A DNA stretch of 5,121 nt, taken from NCBI GenBank assembly GCA_019090765.1, contig JAHRVJ010000218.1:1-5121 (forward strand), in the 5' to 3' direction. The notes under the pieces were generated by a model that saw only the letters and a list, made by a program, of their open reading frames with translations, did no database searches and was not told where the DNA came from. This stretch comes from Ilumatobacteraceae bacterium (lineage in GTDB: Bacteria > Actinomycetota > Acidimicrobiia > Acidimicrobiales > Ilumatobacteraceae). The translations under genes and the position numbers were made by a program. Below, piece by piece: positions 1 to 5,121 of the stretch (the first letter of the stretch is position 1; every line of letters begins with the position of its first letter).

Positions 1-59
1 GCGTCCCGGAACCTCTTGGCGTCTGCAGTTGTAATAACGTTGCGATTGAAGCTCGTCAT
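1..59 (-). CDS. 5' end of an unidentified gene, cut by the window edge
   Basis: Only the first 19 codons are present, reading leftwards off the window; the protein begins MTSFNRNVITTADAKRFRD. The ATG at 59-57 is preceded by a strong Shine-Dalgarno sequence, GGAGG (complement of 64-68), with a 4-base spacer, and this is the main reason for calling the gene real. Codon choice in so short a piece says little. I do not recognise the family. The first residues faintly recall the start of F420-dependent deazaflavin reductase-type proteins, but the similarity fades after about nine residues and should not be used as an annotation. The gene diverges from the membrane protein gene that starts near 591. 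Confidence 0.5.
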   Translation of the reverse strand, partial: MTSFNRNVITTADAKRFRD

Positions 60-590
60 TGTTCCTCCAAGTTCGGTGATGAAGCGGGATGTAATTTCTC
101 CCCAACTAGCTGACGAGAATAGTTCACAATCGGGACCTCACTCGCGAAAACCCTTCGACAACAGCCCGATTCGGCAGGCCGTTTGGGCGGGAAGCGTTGC
201 GCCTCCTTCTCTACGCCTCCCGCTCGACCCCAATGCATCCACACATCGGAGGACCGAACCACACGTTCTCGTACCGTCGGGCGGGCCCGCGTTCGGGATG
301 TAGTACGAGACGATATCGAGCGGTCAGCGGCACCTCTCGTCCCAGATCGGCCCGCGGCCAAGGATTTTGTGACGCCACGAAAGGGCCAGAGTGTGGCGGC
401 CGAAGGCGCTGACTACGGCGCCACCCTTCCCCTGCTTCCCGACCGTGGTCCGGACCACGAGCGGAGGGGGCTCCGGCCCAAGCACGGACTCTCGAAGAAG
501 AGCAGGTCGTTCGACCCTGGGCGCGGCCACGCAGAGGTGAAAAGAAGAGGGTAGAGACATCCGACTTCCCGGTCGGTGACGAGGGAAACG
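60..590. other. Long intergenic region with no convincing gene
   Basis: This stretch separates the left-edge minus-strand gene from the membrane protein gene. Open frames exist on both strands, for example 183-554 on plus and 211-684 on minus. Their translations are rich in Arg, Pro, Gly and Ser, show no recognisable motif and have no well-placed ribosome binding site, so I treat them as by-products of high GC. The region should contain the promoters of both flanking genes, but I could not fix a clear -35/-10 pair. It holds a 14-bp palindrome at 445-458, a small hairpin at 462-475 (CGGAG, GGGG loop, CTCCG) and another at 561-576 (CCGAC, 6-base loop, GTCGG) just before the membrane protein gene. 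A short or leader RNA cannot be excluded. Confidence 0.5.
445..458. promoter_or_regulatory. 14-bp perfect palindrome, possible operator
   Basis: GTGGTCCGGACCAC is a perfect inverted repeat with 7-base arms and no spacer. It lies about 130-145 bases upstream of the membrane protein start in a region without a gene. A gap-free, two-fold symmetric site of this length is typical of operators for dimeric repressors such as TetR-type proteins. No matching regulator is visible nearby, so a role is only inferred. Confidence 0.3.
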
Positions 591-1514
591 GTGGTTGCGG
601 TGACACGAAGGACCAAGGTGTTCGGGCTTGGAACCGGGCTGGTGTTGGTAGGGCTGGTCCTCGTCTACAACTTCGGTCTCGCATCGTTGCTCCACTCTCC
701 GCCTTTGCGCGAGCACAACTTGACCGATCCGTTGACGATGGAGGTTTCGTCCCGTGCAGTGGTCACCGACGACGTCGAGCTGCTGCGTTGGAACACCATG
801 CCCGAGTTCATCTCGCCTCCCGATGATGTCCGCGTGGAGGGTGTTGCGGAGGGGTCCGAGACGCTCTTCATGGGTATCGCTTCCGCCGATGCGGTTGCCG
901 GTTACCTCGACGGCGTCGCCCACGATGAGATCACCGAATGGGACTCCGCGCAGGACGACATCACCGAAGTCGTGTACACGAGGAACGAGGGCACCACCGA
1001 ACCCGCCGCTCCAGGGACCAAGGATTTCTGGGTGGCGTCGGTGACTGGCAGCGAAAAACAGACCCTCGACTGGACGATCGAGAGCGGGGAGTGGGCTCTG
1101 GTGATCATGAACGCAGACGGCTCGCCCGGGGTTTCGGCCGATGTCCGGTTTGGGGTTGCGACGCCCTCCGCCCTCTTCCCCATCGGCTTGGCCTCGCTGG
1201 TCGTTGGGCTCGTGGCGCTGATCGGCGGCGCCCGGCTGATCACGTCCCTGCCATCTCGGCCGGATGAGACCCCCCGCTGGACACTGCGGGGTCACTCGGT
1301 TCTGCCGACCACTGTTGAAGGACGCGTCGCAGTGCTTTGCGCGGTCTTGCTCTTCTTCCCGTTCACTACCGGGACGATGTTCGGCGCCCCCATCTTCTTG
1401 TTCCTCGGCGTACGCAAGGGTGATCGGAGCCCGTTGTTGGTGCTGCCCTTGCTCGTGTCTCTCATCGTGATCGGGCTCATCGCCATGATGGTCTGGGCGA
1501 TACTTGGTGGGTAG
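591..1514 (+). CDS. Uncharacterised actinobacterial-type membrane protein with a large extracytoplasmic domain
   Basis: The product is about 307 residues. I chose GTG 591 because GAGGG at 581-585 sits 5 bases upstream; GTG 576 and GTG 600 are in-frame alternatives with poorer spacing. After a basic VTRRTK start comes a membrane segment (about residues 11-34). A soluble acidic region of about 155 residues follows and probably lies outside the membrane. Near its end is a pattern of the type DW-x-I-x-SGEWALVIMNADGSPGV (about residues 160-181), familiar from unnamed actinobacterial membrane proteins. Further membrane segments lie at about 195-216, 244-273 (long, possibly a hairpin) and 282-305, joined by loops rich in Arg and charged residues. 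No catalytic motif or lipobox is visible. The function is unknown. The stop codon directly abuts a transposase relic, so the native 3' context has been disturbed. Confidence 0.8.
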   Translation: MVAVTRRTKVFGLGTGLVLVGLVLVYNFGLASLLHSPPLREHNLTDPLTMEVSSRAVVTDDVELLRWNTMPEFISPPDDVRVEGVAEGSETLFMGIASADAVAGYLDGVAHDEITEWDSAQDDITEVVYTRNEGTTEPAAPGTKDFWVASVTGSEKQTLDWTIESGEWALVIMNADGSPGVSADVRFGVATPSALFPIGLASLVVGLVALIGGARLITSLPSRPDETPRWTLRGHSVLPTTVEGRVAVLCAVLLFFPFTTGTMFGAPIFLFLGVRKGDRSPLLVLPLLVSLIVIGLIAMMVWAILGG

Positions 1515-1523
1515 GTGCCTACC
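1510..1523. repeat. Inverted repeat over the membrane protein stop codon
   Basis: GGTAGG, a TG spacer, then CCTACC form 6-base arms that include the TAG stop at 1512-1514. It overlaps the first copy of the 11-bp direct repeat. The stem lacks a following T-run, so it is at best a weak termination signal. It may instead be a scar or end sequence where mobile-element DNA joined the chromosome. Confidence 0.3.
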
Positions 1524-1528
1524 GGCTG
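1518..1528 (+). repeat. 11-bp direct repeat, left copy, bordering the transposase relic
   Basis: CCTACCGGCTG occurs here and again at 1968-1978, with the transposase relic between the two copies. An 11-base match can arise by chance in a window of this size. Its placement at both borders of the relic is what makes it worth recording. It is longer than the 3-5 bp target duplications usual for IS3-type elements. Confidence 0.35.
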
Positions 1529-1942
1529 AGAGCACACCGACCTGGGGACACCGCCGCGTCCAGAGCGAACTCGCCCGCCTCGGACACAAGATCGCCAAAA
1601 CCAGCGTCTGGCAGATCCTCACCGACACCGGCATCGACCCCTCCCCGAACAGCGCCGGGGTGACCTGGACCGAGTTCTTGCACTCCCAAGCGTCAGTCGC
1701 CTGCGACTTCTTCACCGTCGACACCGCATTCTTACGCCGCTACTACGTCCTGTTCTTAATCAAGGTGAACACCCGTGCGGACCCCGGTAGCCAACACGTT
1801 CGCCGAGCGCTGGATCGGATCGATCCGCCGAAAACTCCTCGACCGCACCATCATCTGGAACCAACGACAGCTCGAGCACCTCATCATCGACTAAATCGCG
1901 CACCACAACCAGCATCGACCACACCAATCGCTCGACCCGCGG
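1528..1942 (+). pseudogene. Decayed IS3-like DDE transposase (integrase core) relic
   Basis: Two pieces of one transposase are visible. The first, in the frame of 1528, reads TPTWGHRRVQSELARLGHKI, then an SVWQIL...GIDP helix region and ACDFFTVDTAFLRRYYVLFLI. This is the HTH_21-type segment plus the start of the rve core, with the first catalytic Asp in CDFFTVD. At about 1774-1777 homology jumps to the +1 frame and continues as VRTPVANTFAERWIGSIRR and LLDRTIIWNQRQLEHLIID. That piece holds the catalytic Glu (FAERW), then meets a TAA at 1892-1894 where the family has Tyr, then HHNQHRPHQSLDPR. Roughly 60-70 residues, including the second catalytic Asp (usual RDR motif), are missing at the junction. 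The N-terminal helix-turn-helix region is absent as well. With an internal deletion, a frameshift, a stop and a lost active-site residue, it cannot be functional. No intact terminal inverted repeats were found. Confidence 0.85.
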
Positions 1943-1967
1943 CCACCGACACCAATCTCAATAGTGT

Positions 1968-1978
1968 CCTACCGGCTG
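1968..1978 (+). repeat. 11-bp direct repeat, right copy, bordering the transposase relic
   Basis: This second copy of CCTACCGGCTG lies 450 bases after the first and about 25 bases beyond the last recognisable transposase codon. DNA from here to the end of the regulator gene (about 2088) has no recognisable gene. It does contain the palindrome GGATCG-A-CGATCC at 2006-2018. Confidence 0.35.
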
Positions 1979-2058
1979 TCGACGGTGTAGCCACGCTCGT
2001 CCTCCGGATCGACGATCCAGCTATCGCATATCAACCGACCCTGTAGTCCTCGGTGGCA

Positions 2059-2081
2059 GCACTCCCCAGCCTGGGTGGTGC
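2059..2081 (-). terminator. Possible terminator hairpin for the regulator gene
   Basis: Read on the minus strand, the transcript has a 23-base hairpin 7 bases after the regulator's TGA stop (2091-2089). It has a GCAC/GTGC outer stem, a two-base mismatch, a CCCA/TGGG inner stem and a three-base loop. There is no U-tract, so it would be a non-canonical terminator of a kind often proposed in high-GC actinobacteria. The support is structural only. Confidence 0.25.
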
Positions 2082-2088
2082 AGCGCGT

Positions 2089-3540
2089 TCAGCCGAGCAG
2101 GGGTTCCATGGCGGCAAGGTGCTTGCCAAGTCGGCGCTGCGCAAGAGCAACGTCTCCTTGTTCGACTGCGTCGACAATCGCGTTATGAGCGCGTTCGGTC
2201 TCGTCGTTTATCTCGGAGCGCCGCACCGAGCGCCAGCCTGGAATGTTCGCGTGCACCCGGGTCAACTCGACCAACACCCGAATGAACAGTGAGAGCGCCG
2301 TGTTACCAGCGAGATCCGCAACATTGACGTGCAACTCCTCGTTGAGCGGCGACCGAAAACCGGCGTCCACATCGGCGGTCGCCGCGGCCCGGAGACGCTC
2401 GATGTCATCTGGGGTTGCGCGGTCAGCCGCGAGCGCCAAGGCCTTCGACTCAAGATCGTGGCGCAACACGAGTAGATCGCTGCTCACGATGCCGCTATGT
2501 CGGAGATACACCGTTGCGGCTCGGACTATGGGCCCGATGCCCGGAGCGCTGACTACGAGCCCACCGCCGGGCCCGCTCTTCATGGTCGCGACCTCGTGGT
2601 ACTCAATTAACCGGACCGCTTCGCGCAGCGCTGACCGGCTTACGTCGAAGCGTTCGATCAGCTCCGTCTCGGAGCCCAGAACCTCGCCGACTGGCCAATC
2701 GCGATCCACGATCCCCACGATGATCTTCCGAGCAACTTGAGTGCCGAGCTTGTCGTCCCCGTTGGATTCGTCGAGCGCCCAGTCCAGCGACTTGGGCGAG
2801 TCTCTATGTCGCCCCAGCCAATCGCCGAGCGCATCCAGATGTGCGGCCATGAGCCATTCGGCCCGGCCAGCGTCGCCAACTGTGATCGCTTCGACGATAC
2901 GTTCATGCGCCTGCGCTGCCGCATCGAGCGCCTGGTGCTGTTCTTCGATTGACTGACTCGGGTATGTCCAACGAGCCGTCAGCCTGCCGAGAACGTCGGT
3001 GAACAGCTCCCCCGCCGGATTACGGGCAACGTGAGCAATCACCGTATGGAGCATGTGGTGGGCGTCGGCATCGAGGACCTCGCCGGAACGGTACGCGGCC
3101 ACGCTATCGCGAAGCGCCCGGATCTGGTTCTCATCAGCGCGCTCAGCAGCCAGCCGTACCGTGGTGCATTCAAGCAGTTGCCTGGCCTCGAACAGATCGT
3201 CAAGCGACAGTCCGGTATAGGTGAGGTACACGATGAACGCTTGCGTGACAGCTGCGGTGGACGGCTCCGCCACAACGAGTCCACCGCCAGGACCGCGGCG
3301 GGTCGACGCTATGCCGAGATGCTCAAGAAGGCGAACCGATTCACGAAATACGGCCCGGCTGATCTGGTATCTCTCAACCAGCTCCGCCTCCGAGCCGATT
3401 ACCGCACCGACCTGCATGCCACCTCGGCCAATGTCGGAGATGATCCGATCCGCAACCCGTGACGCAAGCTTTCGCTGCGGCACGCCATCACTCGTTGTCG
3501 ACTTTGCGGCGGTCGTCAACGGTCGTTGCCCATCAGTCAC
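2089..3540 (-). CDS. Tandem-fused FadR/GntR-family transcriptional regulator (two wHTH-FCD units)
   Basis: The 483-residue protein is about twice the usual FadR-type length (220-250). Unit 1 has a GntR winged helix at about 25-93 (SEAELVERYQISRAVFRESVRLLE, wing GPGGGLVV at 83-90) and an FCD ligand domain at about 112-242. After a linker (about 243-263), unit 2 repeats this: winged helix 265-333 (wing GPGGGLVV at 323-330) and FCD 350-480. Counting by eye, the two winged helices match at 34 of 69 positions. Metal-site histidines of the FCD fold are kept in both units: H165, H212, H234 and H404, H452, H474. The position four before the first His, normally Asp, is H161 in unit 1 and N400 in unit 2. 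The start is GTG 3540; an in-frame TGA lies two codons upstream, so no earlier start is possible. The ribosome binding site is weak. The gene diverges from the acyl-CoA dehydrogenase genes, and I infer that it controls them and itself in response to a carboxylate or CoA thioester. Confidence 0.93.
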   Translation of the reverse strand: MTDGQRPLTTAAKSTTSDGVPQRKLASRVADRIISDIGRGGMQVGAVIGSEAELVERYQISRAVFRESVRLLEHLGIASTRRGPGGGLVVAEPSTAAVTQAFIVYLTYTGLSLDDLFEARQLLECTTVRLAAERADENQIRALRDSVAAYRSGEVLDADAHHMLHTVIAHVARNPAGELFTDVLGRLTARWTYPSQSIEEQHQALDAAAQAHERIVEAITVGDAGRAEWLMAAHLDALGDWLGRHRDSPKSLDWALDESNGDDKLGTQVARKIIVGIVDRDWPVGEVLGSETELIERFDVSRSALREAVRLIEYHEVATMKSGPGGGLVVSAPGIGPIVRAATVYLRHSGIVSSDLLVLRHDLESKALALAADRATPDDIERLRAAATADVDAGFRSPLNEELHVNVADLAGNTALSLFIRVLVELTRVHANIPGWRSVRRSEINDETERAHNAIVDAVEQGDVALAQRRLGKHLAAMEPLLG

Positions 3541-3551
3541 TGCTCACATCC

Positions 3552-3572
3552 GATCGCCGATCAGCTTAGCTG
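3552..3572. promoter_or_regulatory. Two abutting 11-bp palindromes, candidate FadR-type operator
   Basis: GATCG-C-CGATC (3552-3562) and CAGCT-T-AGCTG (3562-3572) are both perfect inverted repeats with 5-base arms around one base. They share base 3562, and their centres (3557 and 3567) are 10 bp apart, about one helical turn. They lie 12-32 bases upstream of the regulator's start codon, downstream of its likely -10, which is where an autorepressor would bind. Odd-centred short palindromes suit GntR/FadR dimers. The two palindromes differ in sequence, which could match two different DNA-reading domains. Binding is inferred. Confidence 0.45.
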
Positions 3573-3608
3573 TTGCCCGATCTAAGACGCAGCCATCTCG
3601 TAGTGTGC

Positions 3609-3618
3609 TGATCTATCA
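3609..3618. promoter_or_regulatory. Short palindrome near the acyl-CoA dehydrogenase ribosome binding site
   Basis: TGAT-CT-ATCA has 4-base arms and a 2-base spacer. It overlaps the AT-rich stretch that may be the -10 of the dehydrogenase operon and lies just before its GGAGAGG. It could be an operator half of the divergent control region. It is short enough to be chance. Confidence 0.25.
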
Positions 3619-3643
3619 AACAGGAGAGGTTTGCATTCCATAG

Positions 3644-4852
3644 ATGATCGATGAGCTGCGAGACCTGGAGCCTTTCCGCGACGAAGTACGCTCTTGGTTC
3701 GGTCGTCATGTCCCAGCCGATTGGCGCGAGCAGCAGGCCGGCGCATCGCCCGAGCAGTTCGCGGAGTTCCACCGCTGGTGGGGATCGGTACTGCGGGAGG
3801 GCGGATACTTCGCGCCTCATTGGCCAGAACGCTGGGGAGGCGGTGGCTACTCCCTACTCGAGCAAGTGGTCATCGCAGAAGAGCTAGCGCGAGCGGACGC
3901 GCCTCGAAATGTTCTTTATCAAGTATCGCTCTACAACGCCGGGCCTTCGATACTTCATTCGGGCACCGAGGAGCAGAAGCAGCGCTTCCTGCCTCCGATC
4001 ATTGATGGAACCGTGTGGTGCCAAGGATTCTCAGAGCCGAACGCAGGATCCGACCTCGCAAGCCTCGAGACCCGCGCCGTGCGCGACGGGGAGGATTACA
4101 TCGTCACTGGCCAGAAGGTGTGGACCAGCATGGCGCTCGAAGCGGATTGGTGCATCCTGCTCGCGAGGACCGACTCGAATGCGCCCAAGCGGAAGGGAAT
4201 CACGTTTCTCCTCATGGACATGCATTCCCCGGGCGTGGAGATCCGCCCGATCAAGCAGGCGACAGGCCAGTTCGAGTTCTGTGAAACGTTTATGAGTGAG
4301 GTGCGGGTCCCGGTAGAGAACCGTCTCGGATCCGAAAATGACGGTTGGGGAGTGACGAATAGCACGCTGGCCTCAGAGCGTGGAGTCGTCGTTCTCGAGC
4401 TGGCTGAGCGATTGATGAGAAATGGGGTCGGCGAGCTAATTCGTTCCATTGGTACCTGGACGTCCGAATCCGGTGTCCCGCTCGTATCTGACACATGTGC
4501 ACGCGAGTTGGTCGCGGAGCGCTACGCCGAGGCTGCCGTCTTGCGCCAACTGGTCAACACGATGATTGCGAACATCGTCGGGCGCGGTGGCGTCGGCAAC
4601 GAGGCCTCGATCGTGAAGCTGTACTACAGCGAGCTGCTGCAGCGGTTGATGAACGACGCTGCAACGCTGCAAGGTATGGAAGCGCAGATCGTGCGTCCTC
4701 CCTTGATGAGCGCTGGCTGGGAGTCCGGTGAGTGGCTGTATGACTTCATCAACTCATACAGTTGGACCATCGGCGGCGGCACCAACGAAATCATGCGCAA
4801 CATCATCGGTGAACGTGCACTTGGCCTTCCACGCGAGCCAGAGGTCCTCTAG
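3644..4852 (+). CDS. Acyl-CoA dehydrogenase, FadE26/isovaleryl-type subunit
   Basis: This 402-residue flavoprotein has full family length. It should oxidise an acyl-CoA to the 2,3-enoyl-CoA using FAD. An N-terminal helical domain spans about 1-120. The middle beta domain (about 125-230) carries WCQGFSEPNAGSDLASLETR and VTGQKVWTS, the flavin- and substrate-contacting motifs. The C-terminal helical domain ends in SWTIGGGTNEIMRNIIGERA (373-392). Where many family members have the catalytic Glu (YEGTNEI) there is Gly378. E245 in LASERG occupies the position used as base in isovaleryl-CoA and long-chain dehydrogenases and in FadE26, so E245 is the predicted base. The start is ATG 3644, directly after an in-frame TAG; its likely ribosome binding site GGAGAGG (3623-3629) is 14 bases away, longer than usual. 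The gene overlaps the next dehydrogenase by one base. Resemblance to steroid-degradation FadE pairs suggests a bulky or branched CoA substrate, but this is not proven. Confidence 0.93.
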   Translation: MIDELRDLEPFRDEVRSWFGRHVPADWREQQAGASPEQFAEFHRWWGSVLREGGYFAPHWPERWGGGGYSLLEQVVIAEELARADAPRNVLYQVSLYNAGPSILHSGTEEQKQRFLPPIIDGTVWCQGFSEPNAGSDLASLETRAVRDGEDYIVTGQKVWTSMALEADWCILLARTDSNAPKRKGITFLLMDMHSPGVEIRPIKQATGQFEFCETFMSEVRVPVENRLGSENDGWGVTNSTLASERGVVVLELAERLMRNGVGELIRSIGTWTSESGVPLVSDTCARELVAERYAEAAVLRQLVNTMIANIVGRGGVGNEASIVKLYYSELLQRLMNDAATLQGMEAQIVRPPLMSAGWESGEWLYDFINSYSWTIGGGTNEIMRNIIGERALGLPREPEVL

Positions 4853-5121
4853 TGGTTCGACTCTCCGACGATGAGCGTATCGAGCTACGCGACACGGCTC
4901 GACGTTTGCTCACGGAGCGCTCAGACAGCGTGGCGGTCCGGGCACTGTTCGACGATGATGTGGGCTATGACCCGACGCTCTGGTCGTCTATCGCCGAGCT
5001 GGGCTGGCTCGCGACCTTGATCCCCGAGGAGTCCGGTGGGCTTGGCGCGACGTTCGGGGACCACGCCGTGCTCTTGAACGAACTGGGTCGTCAACTCACA
5101 CCGAGCCCGATCGTCTCGAGC
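4852..5121 (+). CDS. Acyl-CoA dehydrogenase, second subunit, N-terminal part only
   Basis: Ninety codons are present before the window ends. GTG 4852 shares its G with the TAG stop of the upstream dehydrogenase (TAGTG), which implies translational coupling, and GAGG at 4841-4844 gives a 7-base spacer. The protein begins VVRLSDDERIELRDTARRLL, then GWLATLIPEESGGLGATFGD (51-70) and an ELGRQLTPSP segment. This is the typical first helical domain of acyl-CoA dehydrogenases; the PEE-x-GGLG motif is diagnostic. In actinobacterial steroid catabolism, adjacent FadE genes encode different subunits of one mixed enzyme, and the overlap here suggests the same. The flavin motifs and the catalytic position lie outside the window, so I cannot say whether this subunit has an active site. 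Confidence 0.9.
   Translation, partial: MVRLSDDERIELRDTARRLLTERSDSVAVRALFDDDVGYDPTLWSSIAELGWLATLIPEESGGLGATFGDHAVLLNELGRQLTPSPIVSS

Larger units (their letters stand above)
3541..3643. promoter_or_regulatory. Divergent promoter/operator region between regulator and acyl-CoA dehydrogenase genes
   Basis: This 103-bp gap must contain promoters for both directions. On the minus strand TTAGAT (complement of 3580-3585) is a plausible -10 for the regulator, about 40 bases before its start. On the plus strand an AT-rich CTATCAAA (3613-3620) is a possible -10 for the dehydrogenase operon. No convincing -35 was found for either. CGATC occurs three times (3551, 3558, 3578) and TGATC once (3609). The specific palindromes are listed separately. 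Confidence 0.6.

Noticed and set aside
183..554. A 123-codon open frame on the plus strand in the left intergenic region
   Set aside because: There is no well-placed ribosome binding site, no recognisable motif, and an Arg/Pro/Ser-rich composition typical of chance frames in GC-rich DNA.
324..1724. A 466-codon open frame on the minus strand
   Set aside because: It lies antisense across the membrane protein gene and the transposase relic. Its product is low-complexity, rich in His, Arg, Pro, Gly and Gln, with no motif. The plus-strand reading gives membrane helices, a ribosome binding site and transposase homology.
1816..1827. Perfect 12-bp palindrome CGGATCGATCCG
   Set aside because: It falls inside the transposase relic, over the codons of the WIGSIRR segment, and is explained by coding sequence.
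2006..2018. Palindrome GGATCG-A-CGATCC as a terminator for the regulator gene
   Set aside because: A one-base loop cannot form as drawn, there is no T-run, and it lies about 70 bases past the stop. It could be a protein site, but nothing supports that.
1969..2040. A minus-strand stretch reading LICDSWIVDPEDERGYTVDSR, which looks protein-like
   Set aside because: It has no start codon with a ribosome binding site and is closed by the regulator's own stop upstream. It is too short to assign, and could be a gene fragment or chance.
2243..2740. Plus-strand open frames opposite the regulator
   Set aside because: They are shadows of the minus-strand gene, which has clear domain structure throughout and an internal repeat that only makes sense in that frame.
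1..5121. CRISPR array, tRNA, rRNA or riboswitch
   Set aside because: I saw no regularly spaced repeats, no cloverleaf with tRNA consensus arms and no recognised riboswitch core on either strand.

Overview
The window looks like chromosomal DNA of a high-GC actinobacterium. The codons are GC-rich, GTG starts are common, and the gene content (a FadR-type regulator diverging from paired acyl-CoA dehydrogenases, an actinobacterial-type membrane protein, an IS3-like transposase relic) fits the Mycobacterium/Rhodococcus/Gordonia/Nocardia group. I cannot name the genus from the sequence alone.

Layout. (1) At the left edge is the first 19 codons of an unidentified minus-strand gene with a strong ribosome binding site. 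(2) About 530 bases without a convincing gene follow, holding a 14-bp perfect palindrome and a few small hairpins. (3) A plus-strand gene encodes an uncharacterised membrane protein of about 307 residues with a large extracytoplasmic domain. (4) Immediately after its stop codon lies a decayed plus-strand transposase relic with an internal deletion, a frameshift and a stop codon. It is bracketed by an 11-bp direct repeat. (5) A minus-strand gene encodes a 483-residue regulator made of two complete FadR-like units (winged helix plus FCD domain) fused head to tail with a near-exact 240-residue period. (6) A 103-bp divergent intergenic region carries two abutting 11-bp palindromes whose centres are 10 bp apart. 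(7) Two plus-strand acyl-CoA dehydrogenase genes overlap by one base; the second runs off the right edge.

How it works together (inference). The right half looks like a self-contained catabolic locus. The double FadR regulator probably binds the shared intergenic region and controls both itself and the acyl-CoA dehydrogenase operon, with a CoA thioester or related carboxylic acid as ligand. The two dehydrogenase subunits resemble the paired FadE proteins of actinobacterial steroid side-chain degradation (for example FadE26-FadE27), which form mixed complexes. The first subunit has the catalytic glutamate in the isovaleryl-CoA/FadE26 position and not in the usual C-terminal position. The actual substrate cannot be read from this window. 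The membrane protein and the left-edge gene are separated from this locus by the transposon relic and have no evident link to it.

The most distinctive element is the duplicated, fused FadR regulator facing a tandem-palindrome operator candidate. Nothing here is clearly a wholly new system.
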